In this document: positions 53,801 through 64,000 of the stretch, one piece after another | Layout of the letters: the number at the start of each line of letters is the position of its first letter | How positions within the stretch are numbered: the first letter of the stretch is position 1 | Assembly: GCF_000189635.1 (NCBI RefSeq) | Contig: NW_002476194.1 | Coordinates: 1 to 64,000 of the forward strand | Length of the DNA: 64,000 nucleotides | DNA from: Tetrahymena thermophila SB210 | Lineage: Eukaryota > Ciliophora > Oligohymenophorea > Hymenostomatida > Tetrahymenidae | Direction of reading: 5' to 3' | Notes under the pieces: model-generated | What the model was told of the DNA's origin: nothing | Database searches by the model: none | What the model saw: the letters and a program-made list of their open reading frames with translations, nothing else | Made by a program: the position numbers and the translations under genes

Positions 53801-56800
53801 TTACTAAAATCAATATTCCATTGTTATGTATTTGCTAAAATTTAACTCCAATTCACACTTTGTTCATTATAGTAACCACCGTAAAAGCAGCTCAAGCAGT
53901 TATCAGGACAAGGCTAGCATGAATTTAGATAACTTAGTGCGTATCCATATTCACAGGTTAGACAAATTTTTATATTGTTTAAAATTTGACAGCTTGCACA
54001 GTTTTTAATATTACCTAAACGTTAGATGATTAAAAAAATTATATTTTAATATTTTTAGCTAATTAACAATTTATAAAATTAGTTTTGTAAAGACTATTTG
54101 ATTGTTTCAATTAAATTAGCAGACATTTATGTTAAAATAACTAAATGAATAACTAACTTAATTAAATTAGGATAATTCTAGCTTTCATATATTTATTTAT
54201 TAAGGAACTTTAAAATTTATATTTATAGGTAAATCTTTTAAATTGGATAGACTATATATTATTTATAAAAACTAAATATATGAAAGCCATTCCCTTATTA
54301 TCAATAAATATTTATTTGTGAATATGTAAAAAATAGTAATTACAAAAAGAGCTTAGCTATTCGAGGACAATCTAATTTAATTGATTTAGTTTAATTTAGT
54401 AATAAATAGTTAATTTTGGAATGTATGACTTCTAATAAATAAATTAATATTGAATGTTAAAAGTATCGCAAAAAACAATGTCTCCAACCTTTACAAATTA
54501 CCTTTAAATTAAAAGAAATAATCATTTGAAAATTAATTTAAATTAATTTGAAAAATAATACCATTTATTTAAGCAATAAGCATATACTTATTCCAAATTA
54601 TTATTTAACTCATTTATGTAGTAATCATATAAATTGTATATACCAGCTATTTAAGGGTTACTATTTTGTTATATGAACTCTTTGTCTTCAAATAAATAAT
54701 CTGGATATAAAATTTATGTCGAAGGAAGAAGGATGCAATACTGTGTTTGAAGGACTATATCTGCATATAGGAAATATTCAAAAGAACATTATAAGCAATT
54801 ATTTACTGATGAGCATAGTTAGCACCTTTTAAAAATAAATATACATTTAATTTTAATTCAAATTTTTTTATTTGAATAGTAGAAAAATTAAAATAAATAA
54901 TTTATTCTAAAATTAAATAAATTATAATTTCAATAGTTTTATCTTTTAATAATAATTTTGATAATACTCATTAAATTTTTTTTTTTAGAATATATTACCC
55001 TTAGCTACATTACTATTTTATAGGGGTGATATCTAATTATTTATATATCAATTATATCGTAAAAATTTAGTTGCCTTAGCTCTAGCTTTAGTTTGATATT
55101 TACTCGATCATTAAACTGCTATAACATTTTTAATTTCCAACCCACAAGTATGATGATGGACATCTTAAACATTAAGGAATAGTAGAAAGTTCTTTACACT
55201 AATTATCATATGCAGCACAATATTAATTATCATTTAATTACTTGTATACGCATGGCATATAGTTATAAACTTAAATTATGCATTAATCTTACTTTACATT
55301 CATTTTAGTAAATGGGGTGCAAGAGACTAGAATATATTTATAATTTACTTTATATTTATATCAAAATAATAATCTTAATGATTACATTAAAGAGGATTAT
55401 AGCACTCATTTTAATTACAAGCTTTACATACTGAGCCAGTAGATTGTATACATTTCCCTTTATTTTCATAAATAATTTAAAAAATAATAAGTTTAATTTT
55501 TTTTTTAATACTAAAAAATGAATTACCATTAAAACCCAAACAAAAACCATCTTATATAGGAATGCATGAATCTCCAGATAGACATTGTGTGATATGACAA
55601 AAAGTACATGAACCAGAATTAATAGAAATACATTTATAATTATTGTCTACACATGTATTTAATGGATCTATAGGTATGCATTTAGGAGTTTCCGAATTAT
55701 CCAAGCAAAATAAGTTCATCTAACAAGATAACTGTAAATTTGTTTAAAATAATTAACAAGTTTTTTATGAACTAATTTTACTAAATCTGAATTATTTTGA
55801 GACTAAGATTTCGATAAGCAACGACCATTTTTATCCAAAGCTAAATAAAATAAATATTTTATTTATTTTTAACAAAAAAAAAAATTTAATTAGTTTTTAT
55901 AAATACCAAAAGTATTTGAATCTTCCATTTCGACGCAATACTCTAATTTAAGCAAATCGTTTGTTATTTTACAAAACCTAGTTTATTTTTTTTTATGTTA
56001 AATAATTCAATCAATAATTTTTAAAAAATAAATAAATAAATTTTATTACCCTGAAACACACCATTTAGCACCAAATTACCCTGCTTATTCTGCTAATAAG
56101 CATTTTTAAGTTTTATTCTCTTAAGAGATATACAAATTTTAAGTCATTTCAAAGCATTCCTAATTTAGTAAACAATAATTCTTTGAACATAGAACAGTTT
56201 AAGGTACTTCTTTTTGTTAGCATGTAGATGTTCCTTATTTTCTACCTGGGAAGCCTTAAAGTTCAGAGTAATCAACATGTACACAATTATTTAAGCTATC
56301 TAGGCATAAAGGTCCAAAGGTACATTAATAAGCAGAATTTAAACTATTATAGCAACCACAATACATAGCCGTTACTAAATTAAGTTTAATAATAATTTTT
56401 ATAAATTGCTTAAAATTAACTTTAATCACAAAAATATTTTATTTTCAAATTTAAATTTACTCTTTGATAAGCAATTTGTTGTATTTTAACAATTTTTTAA
56501 CTACTGATCTGTAAATTTTTAACATTATCCCCTAGTATCTTTTATTACATAATCTAAGTCTGTATCTGAATTTACACACAAATATGAACTATTTATATAT
56601 GCAGAGCAAAAGCTTAGGACCATATCAACAATCATTTAGCTTGAAGAACCTCCCTCACGAATACAAACATGGTTTCCATCATCTTTACAAGGGCTTTCGT
56701 CATTATCTAATTATTTGCAGTAAAAACTGTCATCAATATTACTTCTTTGTTTCCTACAATATCCAGGAGCACACCAAATAGCATTTTTACTGGTATCTGT

Positions 56801-59800
56801 GTCACCGACATTTCCAAAACACTGGTATGTACCTTTCTGAGTCATTATTCTATTTAAAGTTGCATCACTAGATAAGATCCTACATGATTAATTTATATCT
56901 ATACAATATAACTTAGAACATCTATTTTATTAATAAAATTTTATTCAACAAATAGTACTAAAAATATTTTATAATTTAATTATCTTTAAATGGTAATTAT
57001 TTTTGAATTATTTTATCTTTAGGATTTAAATTAGAGAGTGTTTTACTTAATTGCTTGAGGCTAGTTTTCGATAAGACAGATATTGTTATTGTCAGCTCCT
57101 ACGATTTAGTTAAATTATAATTCATAATTCACACATGCCTGACTAACAGCAGAACTTGTATCTTGACAGATAAAGTTAACTGAAAAGTTGCAAACTTGTA
57201 TTTGATTGTTGTAATATACTCCTACAAAGGCGCATGTCCCATCAATATATTTACCCTATTATATAAAAAAATATATTATTTATTTCTACATTTTTTAAGT
57301 TTCACATCATACAATTAGATTTGTATTTTATTATATAGTCTAAGGCCAAACATCCCATTCAGAGCACCCCTAATAAGAAGCATCAAAGTTATTTAAACAG
57401 ATAAACTAAATTTATTAATTGCAATATTTTATTTGGTTCTAAGCAAAGATATTTAGGTAAGCACAGCTTCCGTCAACATATCTACCCTATTAAAATCAAT
57501 ATTTTAATAAAAGTAAAAACAAAATTTAAACTTGATTACAATAGGTTTAGTTTAGTCTAATTAGTTTAAAGTATTAATATCCCACCAGAAAACAGCTTCA
57601 TCTTTTAATTTTCTATTATCTATGCAAACACTATTTACTTATTCATTCCAAAATAAAATTTATTTAGAAGCATAAGTATTTAAGAAAGCACATTTCATGT
57701 CAGAAAATATCCCCTTTTTATAATGAAAAAATTTCAATAAATAAATGATTTAAAAATTAAATTAAATTTTACAATCACTTGAGTTTGTGAGTTAATTACA
57801 TTTGATGTAGGACGTTGCCAGATAAGGCATGCTTAATTGGTTTAAGTATCATCCAAGCAAACATTTTTTATTTATTAATTGCATTATTTAATAATTTTAT
57901 TAGAACGTTCATCAAGAAAGGCACAACTATTGTCTGTTCGTATTCCCTATTTTTCATTCATATCTTAGAAATGAATTTATAATGAAAAAAATTTTTTACC
58001 ACAGCCTATTTGGTTATTGAAGAATCTAGAGAATTCATATTCCAATTTAAACAAGCTTGATTATTTTAAGAAGTATTATCTATACAGACCCCAAAAACAC
58101 TATAATTGCAATTTTATATTGGTTTATTATCATAAATATTTAAAATAGCGCATGTATTGTCTTAGAATATACCCTTAATAATTAATTAAATTTTTAAGAA
58201 TTAAAAATATAAAAAATACTTACAACAGGATATATATATTATGGAGAAGGAGTAGTATTCCATTAAATGCATCCTTATTAGTTGTTATTGACAGATGAAT
58301 TATATATGCAGACATTATTTTAAATATTGCAATCTTTAATTTAATTTTGAACGAAAATATTTAGATATGCACAAGAGCCATCTTTGAAGATCCCCTTTAA
58401 TAAAAATTATAATATACTCTTTATATTTAATTCAGACTAAATCAGTAATAAATAGTGAATGTTAGTAAAAAAATATCAAAGGAATTTGAATAAAGTTGTA
58501 AATACAATAGGATTCGGATCAAATTAGTCTTTCCACCAAAAAGCAGCTTAATTACTCTAATCCCTATTATCTAAGCAAATATTAGTTACTTAACTATTCC
58601 AGAATAAGATAGATTTTTAAGCATAAGTATTTAAGAAAGAGCATGAATAGTCATTGAATATTCCCTTAATTAATTAAAATAAATTTTATAAACCAATCAA
58701 TTATTAAAATTAAGAAAGTTAATTCTTTACAATAACTTATTCTGGAGAGTTAGTTACACTTGAGACTGCAAGTTACCAGTTTAAACATGCTTGATTACTT
58801 TAATTTCTATTATCTAAGCATATGGTTTTTATTTGTTAATTACAATTTTTAATTATCGAATTTTAATATTTATTCTAAAATGCACAACTATTGTCAGCAA
58901 ATATTCCCTATTTAGTTTTATTAAAAATATGTGAATTTAAAATATAATTTATCCATTAATTTTTTTTATATTTCACCATTTATAATTGTATATATTAAAA
59001 TTTTAATTTTACCACAGCCTAATTAGAATTTGAAGAATCTAGAAAACCCATATTCCAATTTAAACAAGCTTGATTGTTTTGTGAAGTATTATCTAAACAA
59101 ACCCCATAAACGCTATAATTACAGTATTTTATGGGCTTATTAGAATAAATATTTAAAATAGCACATGTATTGTCTTAATAAATACCCTTAAAATAATAAA
59201 TTAAAATTAAAATTTTTTAAATTATATAAAAATGGTTACAATAGGATATATATATTATGTTGAAGGTTTAACATTCCATTAAATACATCCTTGCTAGCTG
59301 TTATTGTCAGAAGAATTATATATGCAGACATTATTTACTGTACTACAGTCTTTTATTTAATTTTGAACAAAAATATTTAGATATGCACAAGAGCCATCTT
59401 AGAAGATCCCCTTTACAAAAATTATAAAAATATTATTTAATTCTAAATGAAATTTATATTTGACCTAGCTTAATCTAGTAAATAGTGAAAGTGGGAAAAA
59501 ATATCATAATTAAAAGAAATATCAAAAGAATTTGAATAAAATTGTAAATACGATAGGATTTGGATCAGATTAGTCTTTCCACCAAAAAGCAGCTTAATTA
59601 TGTTAATCCCTGTTATCTAAGCAAACATTAGTTGCCTAACTATTCCAGAACAATATAACTTTTTAAGCATAAGTATTTAAGTAAGAGCATGAATAGTCAT
59701 TGAAAATTCCCTTATTTAATTAAAATAAGTATTACAAACTAATCAATCACCAAATTAATAAAGTTAATTTTTACAATAACTTAAGTTGCTGAGTTAGTTA

Positions 59801-62800
59801 CACTTGAGGCTGCAATTTACCAGTTTAAGCATGCTTGATTACTTTAATTTCTATTATCTAAGCATATGGTGTTTATTTATTAATTACAATTTTTAATAAT
59901 CTTATTTTAATAGTTATTCTGAAATGCACAACTATTGTCAGTATATATTCCCTATTTAGTTTATTAAAAATTTGTGAATTTAAAATATAAGTTATTTATT
60001 CATTTTTTTTATATTTCGCATTTTATTGTTGTAAATATTAAAATATTACCACAGCCTAATTAGAAATTGAAGAATCTAGTTAATTCAAATTCCAATTTAA
60101 ACAAGCTTGATTATTTTGAGAAGTATTATCTAAACAGACCCCATAAATACTATAATTACATTAATTTATGGGCTTATTAGAATACATATTTAAAATAGCA
60201 CAAGTATTGTCTTGATAAATACCCTTAAAATAATTAGTTAAAATTAAATCTTTTAAGAATTAAAAATAAAAAGATGCTTACAACAGGATATGATGAAGAA
60301 GTATAATAATTCCATTAAATACATCCTTACTAGTTATTATTGATAGATGAATTATATATGCAGACATTATTTTAAATATTGCAATCTTTTATTTAATTTT
60401 GAACGAAAATATTTAGATATGCACAAGAGCCATCCATAAAGATTCCCTTTTCATAAATTAAAATAATATTATTTATGAAATTTATATTTAGCCTAACTAA
60501 ATCTGTAATATATTGTGTAATTTAGTAAAAAAATATCATAATTAAAAGAAATATAATTGGATTTTATATAAAGTTGCAATTACAATAGGATTTGGATCAG
60601 ATGAGTCTTTCCACCAAAAAACAGCTTAATTATTTTAATTTTTATTCTCTAAGCAAACGTTACTTACTTAACTATTCCATTATAATATAGCTTTTTAAGC
60701 ATAAGTATTTAAGAAAGAGCATGAATAGTCATTGAAGATTCCCTTAATTAATGAAAATATTATAAACAAATCAATTATTAAATTAAGAAAGTTAATTGTT
60801 TACAATAACTTGGTTTGGCGAGTTAGTTACACTTGAGAGTGCAAGCTACCAGTTTAAACATGCTTGATTACTTAAATTTCTATTATCTAAGCATATGGTA
60901 TTTATTTATTAATTGCAATTTGAGATTTGTTTATTTGAATATTAATTCAAAAATGCACAACTATTGTCAGTAAATATTCCCTATTTAGTTTAATTAAATA
61001 TATTTGAATTTAAAATTTAAGTATCTATAGATTTTTATTATATTCAACATTTTATTATTGTAGATATTAAAATTTAAATTTTACCACAGCCTAATTAGAA
61101 ATTGAAGAATCTAGAGAACTCATATTCCAATTAAGACAGGCTTGATTGTTTTGAGAATTATTATCTAAACAGACCCCATAAACACTATAATTACATTATT
61201 ATATAGGCTTATTAGAATAAATATTTAAAATAGCACATGTATTGTCTTAATAAATACCCTTAAAATAATTAATTAAAATTAAATTTTTATAAAATTAAAA
61301 ATATAAAAATGGTTACAATAGGATATATATATTGTTCTGAAAATGTAAAATTCCATTAAATACATCCTTGCTTGTTGTTATTGACAGAAGAATTATATTT
61401 ACAAACATTATTTATTGTACTACAGTCTTTTATTTAATTTTGAACAAAAGTATTTAGATATGCACAAGAACCATCGTTGAATATACCCTTTAAGAAAAAT
61501 TAAAAAAAATATTATTTAGTTCTATATGAAATTTATATTTGACCTAACTCAATAGTAAATAATGAAAATAGGGAAAAATATCAGAATTAAAAGAAATATC
61601 AAAGTATCTGAAAAAGCAATTACAATTGGATTTGGATCAGATGAGTCTTTCCACCAAAAAACAGCTTAATTAGCCTTATCCCTATTATCTAAGCAAACAT
61701 TAGTTACTTAACTATTCCAGAATAATATAGCTTTTTAAGCATAAGTATTTAAGTAAGAGCACGAATAGTCATTGAAGATTCCCTTATTTAATTAAAATAA
61801 ATAATAATAATTAATGTATTATAAAATTATTAAAGATAATTTTTTACAATAATTTGAGTTGGTGAGTTAATTACACTTGAAGCTGCAACCTACCAATTTA
61901 TACATGCTTGTAAATTTTGATTTTTATTATCTAAGCATATGTTGTTAATTTGTTAATTACAATTTAAAATTTCCTAATTTTAATATTAATTCAAAAATGC
62001 ACAACTATTGTCAGCAAACCTTCCCTATTTAGTTTTATTAAAAATTTGTTAATTTAAGATCTATATTATGTAAAAATTTTTATTTTATTCAAATTTAGAA
62101 AGTTGAAAGTATCAAAATTTTACCACAGCCTAATTAGGAATTGAAGAATCTAGAGAACTCATATTCCAATTTAAGCAAGCTTAATTATCTTGAGTAGTAT
62201 TATCTAAACAAATTGCATTGATATTAAAATTGCAGTTTATTATTTTTTATTTAGTATATATATTTTAAATGGCGCATGAAAAATCACTAAATATTCCCTA
62301 ATTGATTTAATTAATATTTTTTTTAAAAATTAAAGTAAATTTTTAGAATAAAAAGTTAAAATTTAATAAATACTATTGGTTAAGTTGTTTATTATATAGA
62401 TGAAAGATTCCATGAAATACATCCTTATAGATTATTATTGAGAGAAGAATTATAAATACACACACCAGTATTTTAAGTGTTGCAATTATTGATTTTTTTA
62501 CTATCGTATACATCTTTATATGCACATGTTCCATCAGAAAATATTCCCTAATATTATTAATTATTTGTATAAAAATAAATTAAATACAACAATTTTTATT
62601 TTTAAAAATATTAACTTTTTCTTAAAATATATATAAATAATTAATTAATTAAAATATATTATACTATTATTATTTGATTATTGTTTTAAGAGATTTACTG
62701 AGTATTCCATTAAAAGCAACCTTATTAATTGTTAGCAGTACTGTCTAAGCAAACCGAATTAATATTTTAATTACAATATTTTATTTGATTGTTTGAATAG

Positions 62801-63748
62801 ACTCCTAAGAATACGCATGTCCCATCAATATCAAATTTACCCTAACAATTATTTAATTAAATAATTTCTTTAAAAAATTAATAAATTACTATTGGCTATG
62901 AAGTATCTAAAATATTTAATTTAGAGAGATCCCAACAAGTGTTGTCAGTTGGATTAAAACATACTGAGTTAACATATAAATGAGAGCAATCATTTTAGGA
63001 ATTCACTTTCTAACTTTATGTTATACAGTTTCTTTATATACCTGAAACACCTAAAATCCCATACTAAGTATAAAGGGTTTGCATTTATGAAGTATTATAT
63101 ATATTGCATTTATTATTATCATTTTAGTTGATGCAGTAATTATCTGCACAAGAAACTGCATTTAGATTATCATTTAATCCTAATATGCAAACTTTAGACA
63201 CTCCTGATAAACCATTTAAACTAGTTTGAGGCAGATCTCTATAACCTATGCAAGTTATTGAAGCATCTTTACTTTATAATTAACATACAGGATTTGTTGA
63301 AAAATCAGAAAGATTACCAGAGTATAAAGTAATCACCCAATTCTATAAATTAAGCTATAGTAAATCTGTATTTTTTAAATATACAAAATTAGTTATGTAA
63401 AATATTTTATATTAACACTTTAAGCATAGAATTTAATTTACTAAACTAATTGCATAAAAAGAAAGAATTTTGATTTGTAAGGCACCGCCCTCCTTTGAAG
63501 CCTCCAATATTAACAAGTTAAGTATTTGTAACATCATAACATGATTATTAATCTACACAACAAAAACTTGCACTGTTGTTAAGATTATAGTTACTACATC
63601 CTTAAGTTATCCATGCACATTAATCATTATAGTTAGCGCCTGTTGCTAAAGCACAGTTGCATGTTAATATAAACTACCAATCGTATTAGCTATTTAAGCA
63701 TCTTATAAAAAAAATAAGTTATAAACAAATATACTTTATTCTATACAT
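46311..63748 (-). CDS. Giant cysteine-rich, beta-helix, multi-pass surface protein
   Basis: About 17.4 kb reads as one many-exon gene. The start (MYRIKYICLQLIFFIRCLNS) is a signal peptide. A cysteine-rich head follows (to about 62880), then 23 modules of about 55-60 residues, one per exon (62840-57050), with the core SCAxLNxY...C...VCLDN...C. Next come furin-like cysteine repeats (57040-52190; e.g. CASCQILNN, CLTCEYGYAL, CPDNCLSC). A right-handed beta-helix stalk occupies about 52180-47930, and then AEGHLGALCQDCDILGQYW (47868-47778) and a final exon 47451-46311 with several membrane helices and KCKLGFIYHEYKKQYYYWE. The stalk plus membrane end is a common Tetrahymena architecture of unknown function. 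No internal signal peptide or unavoidable stop was found, but not every exon joint was resolved, so two genes remain possible. Confidence 0.5.
47930..52180 (-). other. Parallel beta-helix (pectin-lyase-like) stalk of the giant gene
   Basis: Reading the minus strand gives repeated short beta-strand turns typical of right-handed beta-helices, for example GGGVYIDATSVSNIDIILEN followed by SEVSNNLATIQGGSFYI and later QNNFALQGAFFYLNFNGIG. The pattern of N, G, F and S ladders at about 20-25 residue spacing recurs through the stretch. Several introns break it (for example near 48540-48590 and 50230-50510). Pectin-lyase-like repeats here probably form a rigid extracellular rod rather than an enzyme, since no catalytic residues could be placed. 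Confidence 0.6.
52190..57040 (-). other. Furin-like cysteine-rich region of the giant gene
   Basis: Many small exons with C-x2-C and C-x6-9-C spacing: CSSCQVGYFLQNKRC and CGPQCDLCYMKNF (52.7 kb), CYACYQFVSINYS (53.3 kb), CASCQILNNIKICLTC (53.9 kb), CQLCSSVNNCLQCSFEYF (54.8 kb), CIQSTGSVCKACNQ (55.4 kb), CGCYNSLNSAYQC (56.3 kb), CRKQRSNIDDSFYC (56.7 kb). Introns range from about 60 to 500 nt; the largest is about 54014-54510. The region links the exon modules to the beta-helix stalk. Confidence 0.6.
57050..62840 (-). repeat. Tandem exon modules (23 copies) with a four-exon super-repeat
   Basis: Each exon begins with GGT/GGA (Gly) after AG and ends just before GTA, so all are phase 0-0. In order of transcription the types are A, B, then C-D-E-F four times, then C-D-E, then two more. 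C starts GIFSDFSCAIQNIY; D, GRFADNSCAFLNQY; E, GIFNDYSCSYLNTY; F, GIFNDGSCAYLNTF. The landmark CCACCAAAAA/CAGCTT in E lies at 61651, 60611, 59579, 58533 and (diverged) 57582, giving periods of about 1040, 1032, 1046 and 951 bases. Introns between modules are short and AT-rich and are duplicated along with the exons. The copies of one type are far more alike than the different types, so whole four-exon blocks were duplicated recently after the four types had already diverged. Confidence 0.85.
62880..63748 (-). other. N-terminal head of the giant gene
   Basis: The signal peptide and cysteine-rich head in two exons split by an intron of about 80 nt (GTAAATTAAATTC...AATACAG). Readable landmarks are CNCALATGANYNDQCAW, CCVDQQSCYDVTNT, GGFKGGRCLTNQN, NWVITLYSG, CADNYCINQNDNNKC and CFNPTDNTCWDLS. 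This is not a copy of the downstream modules and I do not recognise the domain. Confidence 0.65.
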
Positions 63749-64000
63749 TCTTTTTCTTTTTCTACTTTTTTATCATAATTATACTAAAAGAAAATTAATT
63801 ATCATATATTTTACAAAAGAATCCAAATAATTACAATTTTTTGAAAAGAAATTGTGGTTATCCTAAATCTCTTCTGACTTTCTACTTTGAAAAAAAAAGT
63901 TATTTGATTTTCCTCTAAAAATTTAAATAAATTTCTCGTATTAAAATTTTACCAATAAATTAGAAGTAGGTACTTATGTAAAAATATAAAAATTTAGAAA
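63749..64000. other. Upstream region of the giant gene
   Basis: AT-rich sequence upstream of the start codon, presumably its promoter and 5' leader; cut by the window edge. No motif is recognised. Confidence 0.5.

Overview
The window is a macronuclear chromosome end from a ciliate, almost certainly a Tetrahymena (very close to or identical with T. thermophila). The first 137 bases are CCCCAA telomere repeats. The rest is very AT-rich. Real reading frames run through TAA and TAG, which encode Gln, and stop only at TGA. Introns are AT-rich, mostly 45-450 nt, with GTAA..AG type ends; this excludes Paramecium with its 20-30 nt introns. Because of this code a standard-code ORF scan finds only fragments, so every gene here was read by hand with TGA as the only stop, and most exon joints were checked for phase.

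Left part (1-24 kb): a short subtelomere, then a GNAT-like acetyltransferase and a B-box/RNase HI protein on the plus strand. A minus-strand block follows: an LVIVD/cadherin-like membrane protein, an uncharacterised multi-exon gene, a TPR protein, a calmodulin-like EF-hand protein, a calcium-dependent protein kinase (CDPK), and the gamete fusogen HAP2. A charged protein of unknown role lies on the plus strand at 22.4-24.2 kb.

Middle part (24-46 kb): after a 2.5 kb gene-free stretch comes a secreted, probably GPI-anchored protein. Its N-terminal domain carries all the GH45 cellulase motifs in circularly permuted order, followed by cysteine-rich repeats. Then come lipoate-protein ligase and an OSCA/TMEM63-like channel (minus), an ankyrin protein, an inositol polyphosphate kinase and a small LRR-like protein (plus).

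Right part (46-64 kb): about 17.4 kb of minus strand reads as one giant surface-protein gene. It has a signal peptide, a cysteine-rich head, 23 one-exon cysteine modules, further cysteine-rich repeats, a beta-helix stalk and a multi-pass C-terminus. Nineteen of the modules lie in a four-exon super-repeat of about 1.04 kb, present five times (the last copy incomplete).

The most notable items are the permuted GH45 enzyme and the exon super-repeat, in which one module class has lost two cysteines together. No rRNA, tRNA, CRISPR or clear transposon gene was recognised.
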